Shown: positions 1-5,239, counted from the first letter of the stretch. The stretch: 7,540 bases of DNA from Microcaldota archaeon (GCA_013425425.1 JACCLJ010000069.1:1-7540); one strand, 5' to 3'. Program-made: numbers and translations. Notes: generated by a model from the letters alone, not told the origin.

Positions 1-198
1 ATGGTTCTCACCTCTGCTATAGAGAAGGGCGTTGAGCTTCCCAAGGGTGTTTATGACGACGCCCGGGTTGCCATAGCAACGCGGGACCCGGAAAAATGGA
101 AGGAAGCAGCAGCAGAAGCCGCGCCGGTTGTCGAAAAGGAAATGGAAAAGAAAAAGGAGAAGGAGCTGAAAAGCCTTAGCGAGGAGAAATTAGGGTAG
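1..198 (+). CDS. unrecognised protein, probably C-terminal part, lysine/glutamate-rich tail
   Basis: The frame is open from the first base of the window to the TAG at 196-198, so the 65 visible residues may be a whole small protein starting at the ATG at position 1 or the end of a longer one; no upstream sequence is available to show a ribosome binding site. The first 35 residues look like a globular segment (GVELPKGVYDDARVAIATRD). Residues 36-65 are a charged helix rich in A, E and K (EKEMEKKKEKELKSLSEE), the kind of tail common on archaeal proteins and possibly coiled. I do not recognise the family. The next gene starts four bases after the stop, so the two are probably co-transcribed. Confidence 0.5.
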   Translation: MVLTSAIEKGVELPKGVYDDARVAIATRDPEKWKEAAAEAAPVVEKEMEKKKEKELKSLSEEKLG

Positions 199-202
199 GC
201 TT

Positions 203-529
203 ATGAAAACCTTCGAAGTTCTGCGCACTTCACCGATAAAAAGGCTGAGGAACCTGCTTACGTCCGGCAATCTCTGGCTTTACATCCTTTCGCTGATAAG
301 GCTGAACAAAAGGATATACGCCTACAGGCTTGACGAGGAGATAGAAAAGGAGTATCTCTTCAGGCCGAACAAGGTCATGATTTACGTCGTGCTCTACAAG
401 CTGGAAAATGAGAAGCTGATAAAATCGGAATTCGAGGGCAGAAGGAAGTATTATACCATAACCGAAAAGGGGATAGAAGCATTGGAATTCGCCAAGGATT
501 ATTTCAGGGCGCTGTCGGCCAAGCTTTGA
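203..529 (+). CDS. PadR-like winged-helix transcriptional regulator
   Basis: A 108-residue protein with the single-domain layout of small PadR-type regulators. Residues 23-34 form a hydrophobic first helix (NLWLYILSLIRL). Residues 39-51 (YAYRLDEEIEKEY) match the PadR helix in which a subtype must 'fold' onto DNA. Residues 55-70 (PNKVMIYVVLYKLENE) sit where the recognition helix and its 'Y..L..LE..G.I' motif lie in the family. Residues 74-90 (KSEFEGRRKYYTITEKG) are the beta wing, very close to the usual 'GR.RKYY.IT..G' sequence. PadR proteins normally bind DNA as dimers and act as repressors; the C-terminal dimerisation helix here is short (91-108). Its position ahead of the kinase and scpB suggests a shared transcript, but no target operator could be identified. 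The ligand and regulated genes are unknown. Confidence 0.85.
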   Translation: MKTFEVLRTSPIKRLRNLLTSGNLWLYILSLIRLNKRIYAYRLDEEIEKEYLFRPNKVMIYVVLYKLENEKLIKSEFEGRRKYYTITEKGIEALEFAKDYFRALSAKL

Positions 530-539
530 AGGTATCGCT

Positions 540-1079
540 ATGCGGATTGTAATAACCGGGACTCCCGGCACCGGGAAGACGAAAATAGCTGAGCGATTGG
601 CGAAGATGCTAGGCCTGAGGCTCATCCGGATAAAGGATGTCGTTGAGAAAAACAGGATATACGGCATTGCAGGGGGAGAGAGGATAGTGGACCTGAACGC
701 GCTTGACAAAACACTTAAGAGAACGCTAAAAAAAGAGAAGAATTTCGTGCTTGAGGGCCACCTCGCCTGTGAGATAAAAATACCTTGCGACTACGTATTT
801 GTGCTCAGAACCCATCCAAAGGAACTTAAACGAAGACTTGGATGTAGAAAGTACCGCGCCGAGAAGCTCAGGGAGAACCTGCTGAGCGAGATGCTCGATT
901 ACTGCGTCCAGCGGACTGCGAAGGCATACGGGAAAAAACCGCTTGAGATTGACACGACAGACAGGACGGCCGGCGCAACGGCCGCAAGAATCGCAAAAAT
1001 GATAACGAATAAAAAGAAAAAAGGAGATAGGGTTGATTATTCGGAAGAACTTCTGGAGTATCTGGGGCTGACCAAATGA
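540..1079 (+). CDS. AK6/Fap7-type nucleotide kinase (putative adenylate kinase)
   Basis: A 179-residue P-loop kinase. Residues 7-14 are the Walker A motif GTPGTGKT. IVDLNAL (49-55) corresponds to the conserved acidic segment of the family, EGHLA (72-76) to the 'EGHL' motif, and DYVFVLR (84-90) to the Walker B strand. The run from LRTHPKELKRRL through EKLRENLLSEMLD (89-120) is the short AK6 lid and following helix, and EIDTT (136-140) is the late conserved strand. The family (eukaryotic Fap7/hCINAP and its archaeal relatives) phosphorylates AMP and helps mature the small ribosomal subunit through ribosomal protein S11; that role is family knowledge, not visible here. Residues 157-165 add a lysine cluster and a short tail. 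The leader AAGGT partly overlaps the stop of the preceding regulator gene, and the gene ends in an ATGA overlap with scpB, indicating translational coupling. Confidence 0.9.
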   Translation: MRIVITGTPGTGKTKIAERLAKMLGLRLIRIKDVVEKNRIYGIAGGERIVDLNALDKTLKRTLKKEKNFVLEGHLACEIKIPCDYVFVLRTHPKELKRRLGCRKYRAEKLRENLLSEMLDYCVQRTAKAYGKKPLEIDTTDRTAGATAARIAKMITNKKKKGDRVDYSEELLEYLGLTK

Positions 1080-1570
1080 CCGAGGAAAAAAGACTGATTG
1101 AAGCTGCACTGTTCATAAGCGCAAGGCCGATGTCCGTGGAGGAATTCAGGACGCTTACCGGGATAGGCGCCCTTGGCTACCTGCAGAACGCGATAAAGGA
1201 GCTGCAGAAAGAATACCAGGGAAGGGGAAGCGCGATAGAGATAGCCGAGGCAGACGGAAAATACATGATGAAGATAAAGACCGATTACGTGGAGCGGGTG
1301 AGGGAGTTTGCGCAGGATACGGAGATCGGCCGCTCGGCGCTGAGGACGCTTGCGTTTATTTCGAAGCATGACGGCATCCTGAAATCCGAGCTTGTAAAGA
1401 AGATGGGCAGCCACGTATACCAGAACGTGCAGGAGCTTACGGATGCAGGCTTCGTAAAGCAGCAGAAGGCAGGGAGAAGCTCGAAACTTATTCTTACGAA
1501 CAAATTCAGGACTTATTTCGAAAAGAAAGAGGAAGCCGCGGTAAAGATAAACGCCGAGGAAGAGATTTGA
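1076..1570 (+). CDS. scpB: SMC complex subunit ScpB (chromosome segregation and condensation protein B)
   Basis: A 164-residue protein with the tandem winged-helix layout of ScpB. The first winged helix spans about residues 3-80 and opens with the family signature EAALFISARPMSVEEFRTL (9-27). The second spans about 84-149: IGRSALRTLAFISKHDGILKS matches the family's 'LS.aaLE.L..Ia..qPi...ei' stretch, followed by YQNVQELTDAGFV and the late strand GRSSKLILTNKFRTYF. ScpB dimers bind the kleisin ScpA, which bridges the SMC heads. The start codon lies inside the ATGA shared with the kinase gene. The tail after residue 150 is acidic and probably disordered. No scpA or smc gene lies in the window, so the usual scpA-scpB pairing is broken here or placed elsewhere. 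Family assignment is good; the partner is inferred. Confidence 0.85.
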   Translation: MTEEKRLIEAALFISARPMSVEEFRTLTGIGALGYLQNAIKELQKEYQGRGSAIEIAEADGKYMMKIKTDYVERVREFAQDTEIGRSALRTLAFISKHDGILKSELVKKMGSHVYQNVQELTDAGFVKQQKAGRSSKLILTNKFRTYFEKKEEAAVKINAEEEI

Positions 1571-1578
1571 ACTCCTAA

Positions 1579-1590
1579 GCCCTTGCGGGC
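1579..1590 (+). repeat. short GC hairpin after scpB
   Basis: GCCC (1579-1582), loop TTGC, GGGC (1587-1590), beginning nine bases after the scpB stop. It has no T-run behind it, so it is not a clear terminator. It precedes the two larger hairpin elements and may simply be part of the same structured intergenic RNA or DNA. Confidence 0.45.
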
Positions 1591-1592
1591 AC

Positions 1593-1648
1593 CAGATCTC
1601 AAGTCTTCTTGAGAGATGTGAACCGCAGTTCACGCAGATCTCAAGTCT
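1593..1648 (+). repeat. structured hairpin element, unit 1
   Basis: The 14-base word CAGATCTCAAGTCT occurs at 1593-1606 and again at 1635-1648. Between the copies lie CTTGAGA (1608-1614), the exact complement of TCTCAAG in both copies, and the perfect hairpin GTGAAC-CGCA-GTTCAC (1618-1633). CTTGAGA can therefore pair either upstream with 1597-1603, leaving a TCTT loop, or downstream with 1639-1645, enclosing the GTGAAC hairpin. In the second form the internal loop has GA on the 5' side and a 3' side ending in GA, a kink-turn-like arrangement. The same layout recurs in unit 2 with different outer-stem bases. No reading frame explains it. Confidence 0.8.
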
Positions 1649-1669
1649 GGCGCGTTACCGGATTCTGCC

Positions 1670-1721
1670 ACCTCGGCGAAAGACGAGGGATGTGAACGAA
1701 GTTCACAACGACCTCGGCGAA
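1670..1721 (+). repeat. structured hairpin element, unit 2
   Basis: ACCTCGGCGAA occurs at 1670-1680 and again at 1711-1721, 41 bases apart (unit 1 copies are 42 apart). Between them are CGAGG (1684-1688), complementary to CCTCG in both copies, and the perfect seven-pair hairpin TGTGAAC-GAA-GTTCACA (1691-1707). The inner hairpin shares GATGTGAAC and GTTCAC with unit 1, whereas the outer stem sequence is unrelated yet still pairs. The internal loop again shows GA facing a strand ending in GA. The element ends about 30 bases upstream of the probable glyA TATA box, so it is more likely to belong to the scpB transcript or its own RNA than to the glyA leader. Confidence 0.8.
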
Positions 1722-1751
1722 TGAAGCGAATAACGAAATGGCGGGGTTGGC

Positions 1752-1759
1752 TTTTTAAT
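1752..1759 (+). promoter_or_regulatory. probable glyA TATA box
   Basis: TTTTTAAT is the only AT-rich box in a GC-rich stretch and lies 35 bases before the glyA ATG. A start of transcription around 1780-1785 would leave a leader of about 10-15 bases containing the weak ribosome site GGGGGA (1785-1790). The box is a loose match to the archaeal consensus. Confidence 0.45.
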
Positions 1760-1794
1760 CATTACCTACAAAAAGAGTTGTCGCGGGGGATACT

Positions 1795-3042
1795 ATGAAA
1801 TTAAAGGAAACAGACGGCGAGGTTTACGGCTTGCTCACAAAGGAGCTGGATTACCAGAAGAGCACGCTGAGGCTTATAGCATCCGAGAATTACACGAGCA
1901 GGGCAGTGATGGAAGCGACCGGCTCGGTCCTCACGAACAAATACGCGGAGGGTTATCCCGGAAAAAGATACTATGCCGGAAACAAATACGTGGACCAGAT
2001 AGAAACCATTGCCATAGAGAGGGCGAAGAGGCTGTTCAACATGCCGCATGCAAACGTCCAGCCGCATGCGGGCGCATCCGCGAATCTCGCTGCATTTTTT
2101 GCTTTCCTGGAAATAGGGGATAAATTCATGGGGCTTGAGCTGCCGCACGGGGGCCATCTCACACACGGTTCTCCGGTGAATTTTTCGGGCAAATGGTTCA
2201 GGGCAGTCGCATACGGCGTTGACAAGGAAACCGAGGCTCTGGATTACGATGCCATAAGGAAGAGGGCGCTGGAGGAAAGGCCGAAACTGATCATCTGCGG
2301 CTATACGGCCTATCCGCTCATAATAAACTTCAAGGCATTCAGGGAAATATGCGATGAGATCGGCGCTGTCATGATGGCGGACATAAGCCACTTTGCCGGC
2401 CTTGTTGCAGGCGGCGTATACCCATCACCCGCAGGGTATGCGGATGTGATAACCACTACAACTCACAAAACCCTGAGAGGCCCAAGGGGCGCGATAATCA
2501 TGGGCAGGGACGAGGAAAGGGGAAAAATGATAGACAAAGCCGTATTCCCCGGGCTTCAGGGCGGTCCGCTTGAGCATGCGATTGCCGGAAAAGCGGTATG
2601 TTTCCATGAGGCGATGCAGCCGGAATTCAAGAGGTATGCAGCGCAGATAGTGAAGAACGCGAATGCGCTTGCAGAAGAGCTTTCATCGCAGGGCATAAGG
2701 CTTGTCGCCGGAAAGACTGAAACCCATCTTGTGCTTCTTGACCTTACAACCAAGGGAATAACCGGAAAGGATGCACAGGCCGCGCTTGAGGAAGCGGGCA
2801 TAATAGTAAACAGGAATACCATTCCATTCGACACCAGAAGCCCGTTCATAACAAGCGGATTGAGGCTGGGCACTCCTGCGCTTACCACGCGCGGCATGAA
2901 GGAGAGCGAAATGAAGCACATCTCCGGCCTCATAGTGAAAGTCCTGGAAAACCCGAACGACACCGAACTCAAGCTCAGGATAAGGGGAGAAGTCGAGGAG
3001 CTTTGCAAAAAATTCCCGATTTACGCGGACCTTTCATATTGA
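1795..3042 (+). CDS. glyA: serine hydroxymethyltransferase
   Basis: A 415-residue PLP enzyme that interconverts serine and glycine while moving a one-carbon unit to a tetrahydrofolate or tetrahydropterin carrier; cytosolic. The N terminus carries LRLIASENYTSRAVMEA and NKYAEGYPGKRYYAG, the substrate and PLP-site segments of the family. HGGHLTHG follows, then MADISHFAGL with D196 and H199 at the cofactor ring, and TTTTHKTLRGPRG, where K225 is the PLP-binding lysine. The C-terminal domain has RNTIPFD, SGLRLGTPALTTRG and an ending near the usual length, so the gene looks intact. It stands alone between the hairpin elements and a terminator, with its own promoter. Glycine and one-carbon units feed purine synthesis, to which the purC in this window also belongs, although the two are not in one operon. 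The length and motifs leave little doubt. Confidence 0.97.
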   Translation: MKLKETDGEVYGLLTKELDYQKSTLRLIASENYTSRAVMEATGSVLTNKYAEGYPGKRYYAGNKYVDQIETIAIERAKRLFNMPHANVQPHAGASANLAAFFAFLEIGDKFMGLELPHGGHLTHGSPVNFSGKWFRAVAYGVDKETEALDYDAIRKRALEERPKLIICGYTAYPLIINFKAFREICDEIGAVMMADISHFAGLVAGGVYPSPAGYADVITTTTHKTLRGPRGAIIMGRDEERGKMIDKAVFPGLQGGPLEHAIAGKAVCFHEAMQPEFKRYAAQIVKNANALAEELSSQGIRLVAGKTETHLVLLDLTTKGITGKDAQAALEEAGIIVNRNTIPFDTRSPFITSGLRLGTPALTTRGMKESEMKHISGLIVKVLENPNDTELKLRIRGEVEELCKKFPIYADLSY

Positions 3043-3075
3043 ATAGCAAAAATAAAAAAAGAGCGTATAAAAAAA

Positions 3076-3104
3076 CGGAGCGGCATCAATTCAATGCCGC
3101 CCCG
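3076..3104. terminator. bidirectional hairpin terminator between glyA and the micropeptide gene
   Basis: CGG-A-GCGGCAT (3076-3086) pairs with ATGCCGC-C-CCG (3094-3104): ten pairs, one mismatch, seven-base loop. On the minus strand it is followed at once by TTTTTTT, then CTTTTTTTATTTT. On the plus strand T-rich runs follow from about 3124. It sits 33 bases after the glyA stop and 19 bases beyond the micropeptide stop, placed to end both convergent transcripts. Archaeal termination depends mainly on the T-runs. Confidence 0.75.
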
Positions 3105-3123
3105 AACCAACCCTGGTTTCAAA

Positions 3124-3165
3124 TTATTTCTTTTTTCCTTTTTTCTTAGCTTTTTTCTTTGCCAT
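3124..3165 (-). CDS. 13-residue lysine-rich micropeptide
   Basis: The minus strand reads MAKKKAKKKGKKK followed by TAA, nine of thirteen residues being lysine. Its length would normally exclude it, but it has a complete set of expression signals. GAGGTGA, a strong Shine-Dalgarno match, ends six bases before the ATG; TTTATATA lies upstream at 3212-3219; and a hairpin with a T-run lies downstream. No longer frame uses these signals. A peptide this basic would be expected to bind nucleic acid, perhaps rRNA or DNA, but that is inference from charge alone. Homopolymer-rich coding is prone to chance, and the lysine codons mix AAA and AAG with GCT and GGA breaks. Alternatively the signals could serve a small RNA. 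I do not recognise a named family. Confidence 0.6.
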   Translation of the reverse strand: MAKKKAKKKGKKK

Positions 3166-3171
3166 TTGTTT

Positions 3172-3178
3172 TCACCTC
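3172..3178 (-). promoter_or_regulatory. strong ribosome binding site of the micropeptide
   Basis: The minus strand reads GAGGTGA, then AAACAA, then ATG. This is among the best Shine-Dalgarno matches in the window and is what supports translation of such a short frame. Confidence 0.7.
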
Positions 3179-3211
3179 AAATTTTAAGACACAAATAAAA
3201 CACGAATTAGC

Positions 3212-3219
3212 TATATAAA
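3212..3219 (-). promoter_or_regulatory. TATA box for the micropeptide transcript
   Basis: TTTATATA on the minus strand, preceded by the purine-rich GAAAAC expected of a BRE. Transcription would start near 3185-3190, giving a leader of about 20-25 bases that includes the GAGGTGA site. It lies outside mscS, so the small transcript is independent of it. Confidence 0.7.
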
Positions 3220-3235
3220 GTTTTCTATGATTTAT

Positions 3236-3257
3236 TTCAAAAAAAGCTGTTTTTGAA
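3236..3257 (-). terminator. possible mscS terminator region
   Basis: TTCAAAAA and TTTTTGAA form an eight-pair AT hairpin with a six-base loop. On the minus strand it follows mscS by about 40 bases, and the intervening DNA contains several T-runs (after the stop, and around 3270). A weak hairpin; the T-rich tracts are probably the working signal. Confidence 0.45.
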
Positions 3258-3296
3258 GTTTTTTCGCAAAAAATTTAGGAAAATACAAAGAAAAAA

Positions 3297-4409
3297 TTAT
3301 TTTTTGGGTTTTTTTTCTTCATGTTTTTTAACAACCATGGTGGGGAACGGTATTTCTATCATGTTCTTTTTGAATTCCTTGAAAATCTCCCTGTTGACAT
3401 CGGCAAGGACGGAGAACTTGTTCTGATAGCCGTAGACGAGATAACCGAACCTGAAAACAAGCGCATAGTCGCCGTATTTCTCCAGTCTCGCCCATCCGGA
3501 ATCTTTTACGAGATTTTCATTGCTGCGTTCGGCGTTTTTTATCGCCCCCTTCAGCGTTTCGATAACTTTTTCGACATCCGAATCGTATGAAACGCCTATG
3601 TCGTAGTGAACCCCGGTTTCCTCATGCGGCGTCGAGTGGTTCTTCACGATTGAGCTCGCAAGTTTCGAATTCGGCACGATTATCTCATCACTGCTCAGCG
3701 TCAGCAGTTTGGTTGTTCTCCAGCCGATGCGGTCTATCGTCCCCTCCTGCCCGCCTTCCAGAACGATGTAATCGCCCTCCTTGAAGGGCTTGTCGAGAAG
3801 GATATGGATGCCTGCAAAGAAGTTTCCGAGCGTATCCTGCAGTGCGAGCGCAACCGCAAGGCCGCCTATGCCAAGGCCGGTTATGAGCGCGGTGGTATCG
3901 AAACCGGCTAGCTGCAGTATGAAAATGCCGAAAATTATGAATAACGTTATCTTGATGATGTTTCGGACAAACGGGAAGGTCTGCCTCTTGTCGAGCTGCT
4001 TCCTTTTTGCAGGCTGGATGCTGGTCCCGTACCATACGAGCAGGATGTCCATGATGCCCGTGATGAGGAATGCAAAAACCGCGAGCATCAGCATCAGGTA
4101 AATCTGCAGTTCCGTGAAGTTGCCCAGTTTCAGGCTGGGATAAACGATGGCCATTGAAATGTAAAATGATGTGATGAGGGCTATCAGGGGGAGATATGCC
4201 GAAACCACATGGAGTATCTCGTCATCCAGCGTCGTATTTGTTTTTCCGGCTGCGAACCGCGCAATGCGCAGCAGAATCATGAGAAGGAGCTGGAAGACGG
4301 CCGTAAGGCCGACCAGCAATAAAATAAATGCGATTATGCTGCCTTCTTTTATTTCAATCCCGTAGCCGGCCAGGATGCCCTGTATGAATAATATTAATTG
4401 GTCCAACAT
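3297..4409 (-). CDS. MscS-family mechanosensitive ion channel
   Basis: A 370-residue membrane protein of the small-conductance mechanosensitive channel family, which opens under membrane tension to release solutes on osmotic downshock. Four hydrophobic segments lie at about residues 23-48, 70-92, 101-126 and 149-168. They are followed by the pore helix, TALITGLGIGGLAVALALQD (173-192) with its repeated small residues, then NFFAGIHILLDKPF. The beta domain follows (KEGDYIVLEGGQEGTIDRIG, then WRTTKLLTLSSDEIIVPNS, about 200-238), a highly conserved part of MscS. A cytoplasmic alpha-beta domain runs to about 360 and ends in a lysine-rich tail. The protein has more membrane segments than E. coli MscS (three), which is common in the family. 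The single-gene unit diverges from the tRNA gene and ends in T-rich DNA. Confidence 0.93.
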   Translation of the reverse strand: MLDQLILFIQGILAGYGIEIKEGSIIAFILLLVGLTAVFQLLLMILLRIARFAAGKTNTTLDDEILHVVSAYLPLIALITSFYISMAIVYPSLKLGNFTELQIYLMLMLAVFAFLITGIMDILLVWYGTSIQPAKRKQLDKRQTFPFVRNIIKITLFIIFGIFILQLAGFDTTALITGLGIGGLAVALALQDTLGNFFAGIHILLDKPFKEGDYIVLEGGQEGTIDRIGWRTTKLLTLSSDEIIVPNSKLASSIVKNHSTPHEETGVHYDIGVSYDSDVEKVIETLKGAIKNAERSNENLVKDSGWARLEKYGDYALVFRFGYLVYGYQNKFSVLADVNREIFKEFKKNMIEIPFPTMVVKKHEEKKPKK

Positions 4410-4431
4410 GGGATTATTAAACAGCTAAAAT

Positions 4432-4447
4432 TTATAAACTTATAAAC
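4432..4447. promoter_or_regulatory. doubled TATA element shared by mscS and tRNA-Gly
   Basis: TTATAAAC occurs twice head to tail (4432-4439, 4440-4447). Read rightward, the second copy lies 18 bases before the tRNA 5' end; the first copy, 26 bases before it, has the better archaeal TATA spacing. Read leftward, the complementary TTTATAA boxes lie 23-38 bases before the mscS ATG. The 56-base gap between the two genes has no other promoter-like sequence, so both divergent promoters probably use this block. Confidence 0.65.
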
Positions 4448-4465
4448 ACTAAAAATATCAGAGAA

Positions 4466-4549
4466 GCGGCCGTAGTCTAGGAAACTGGACAATGGTTAGG
4501 ATTCTGGCTTCCCAAGCCAGTAACCCGGGTTCAAATCCCGGCGGCCGCA
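4466..4549 (+). tRNA. tRNA-Gly (anticodon CCC) with a 12-base D-loop insertion
   Basis: The acceptor GCGGCCG (4466-4472) pairs perfectly with CGGCCGC (4542-4548), followed by discriminator A and no encoded CCA. The anticodon arm is CTGGC-TTCCCAA-GCCAG (4504-4520) with CCC at 4511-4513, reading GGG glycine codons. The variable loop is TAAC, and the T arm is CCGGG-TTCAAAT-CCCGG (4525-4541). The D stem is GTCT (4475-4478) with GGAT (4499-4502), but the D-loop has 20 bases rather than about 8. Removing 12 bases (for example 4481-4492) restores the canonical AGTGGTTA. The gene is 84 bases long instead of about 72. The extra bases form GTCTAG-GAAA-CTGGAC with the D-stem 5' strand, competing with the normal D arm, which suggests a very small intron rather than a tolerated loop. 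Confidence 0.93.
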
Positions 4550-4566
4550 TTGAAACGCGGTTTCAA
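4550..4566. repeat. perfect inverted repeat directly after the tRNA
   Basis: TTGAAAC-GCG-GTTTCAA, seven pairs with a three-base loop, begins on the base after the tRNA discriminator. It could mark the 3' trailer for processing or contribute to termination; no T-run follows directly. Confidence 0.6.
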
Positions 4567-4572
4567 TGGACA

Positions 4573-4593
4573 AGCGAATGGAGCCCATTCGCT
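4573..4593. terminator. hairpin between the convergent tRNA and spt5 genes
   Basis: AGCGAATGG-AGC-CCATTCGCT is a perfect nine-pair stem with a three-base loop. On the plus strand a T-rich stretch follows from 4603 but already overlaps the end of spt5. On the minus strand it lies 11 bases beyond the spt5 stop without a T-run. It most likely separates the two convergent transcripts. Confidence 0.5.
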
Positions 4594-4604
4594 CTGCCGC
4601 AATT

Positions 4605-5060
4605 TTATTCTTCCCTTTCCGACGCCTTCTGGAACATCTTCACCATCTTGCTCTTCACGGTTATCGGAATCGGAACCGCGACCTCCACAAGCTCGACCGT
4701 GACCTCGTCGCGCGGCTCATCAACCTTTATGACCTTTGCGCGCTCTCCCTTGAAAGGACCGGAAGACATTTCCACCATGTCGCCGGCCTCCACTACCATG
4801 GTCGGCTGCTTTGTAAGCGCAATGAGCTTCTGTATCTCCTCCAGCTTGACCGGGGTCTTGAGGAATCCTTTCACGTGCCTTACCTTCTGTATCAGCTTCG
4901 CAAGGACGTTCTTGTCCGGCACTTCGACAAAGAGATAGCCCTTTATGTTCTCGATGTACACCACAGAATAAACGTCGAGCTTTTCCGCCCTGGATTTTTT
5001 CTCGAGCATCTGGGCGATTATCTTTTCCTGTCCGGAAGTAACGCGGATTGTATATATCAT
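4605..5060 (-). CDS. spt5: transcription elongation factor Spt5 (archaeal NusG)
   Basis: A 151-residue factor that binds the RNA polymerase clamp, usually with Spt4, and raises processivity. Residues 1-85 form the NGN domain, opening with MIYTIRVTSGQEK, typical of archaeal Spt5, with IKGYLFVEV and VRHVKGFL as its central strands. Residues 88-125 form the KOW domain (VEAGDMVEMSSGPFKGERAKV, then IKVDEPRDEVTVEL). The rest is a basic tail. I place the start at the ATG at 5060 because AAGGTGG stands five bases ahead of it and homologues begin MIY; a GTG at 5069 would add three residues. It follows the secE stop closely, part of the ftsZ-secE-spt5 unit. Ribosomal protein L11, often next in archaea, is absent. 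Confidence 0.93.
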   Translation of the reverse strand: MIYTIRVTSGQEKIIAQMLEKKSRAEKLDVYSVVYIENIKGYLFVEVPDKNVLAKLIQKVRHVKGFLKTPVKLEEIQKLIALTKQPTMVVEAGDMVEMSSGPFKGERAKVIKVDEPRDEVTVELVEVAVPIPITVKSKMVKMFQKASEREE

Positions 5061-5071
5061 TAATGCCACCT

Positions 5072-5236
5072 TTATTCGAAAAGACCGAACACCAGCGAAA
5101 TCACGAGGCCTATAATCCCGAATACCGCCATGCCCGCCGCAGCCACCTTGGCCACCTTCTCATATTCAGCCGTCGTCGGCTTTCTTGCTATGTGAAGTAT
5201 GCGTATGCATCTTCTGATGAGTTCGACAATTTCCAA
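5072..5236 (-). CDS. secE: preprotein translocase subunit SecE (Sec61 gamma)
   Basis: A 54-residue tail-anchored protein, unusually short but of normal size for archaeal SecE. The translation opens MEIVELIRRCIRILHIARKP, giving the amphipathic cytoplasmic helix with the family's RILHIARKPT motif, and continues TTAEYEKVAKVAAAG. A single membrane helix, GMAVFGIIGLVISLVFGLF, lies at about 35-53. It clamps SecY in the translocon. The frame is closed by TAG just upstream, so the only usable initiator is TTG at 5236, preceded by GGGTGAT, a Shine-Dalgarno that overlaps the ftsZ stop. ftsZ ends four bases before it, and spt5 follows two bases after its stop if read from GTG, or 11 from ATG. The TTG start and small size make it easy to miss. 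Confidence 0.9.
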   Translation of the reverse strand: MEIVELIRRCIRILHIARKPTTAEYEKVAKVAAAGMAVFGIIGLVISLVFGLFE

Positions 5237-5239
5237 AGC

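Noticed and set aside
1037..1633. 198-codon minus-strand frame across scpB and its flank
   Set aside because: It is antisense to a well-supported scpB, covers part of the hairpin element by chance, and its leucine/arginine-rich translation shows no domain.
1593..1721. Possible CRISPR array
   Set aside because: Each repeated word occurs only twice, the two units have different words, and the 'spacers' are homologous to each other; this is paired hairpins, not repeat-spacer DNA.
1593..1721. Box C/D or H/ACA guide RNA
   Set aside because: No RUGAUGA and CUGA pair and no ACA box at the proper distance from a guide loop; only the GA-rich internal loops are reminiscent.
1571..1794. Riboswitch in the glyA leader
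   Set aside because: The probable TATA box at 1752-1759 places the hairpins upstream of the transcript, and no conserved glycine, SAM or folate-type riboswitch core could be seen.
5060..5069. GTG at 5069 as the spt5 start
   Set aside because: AAGGTGG is correctly spaced for the ATG at 5060 but overlaps the GTG itself, and homologues begin MIY; the GTG remains a minor alternative.
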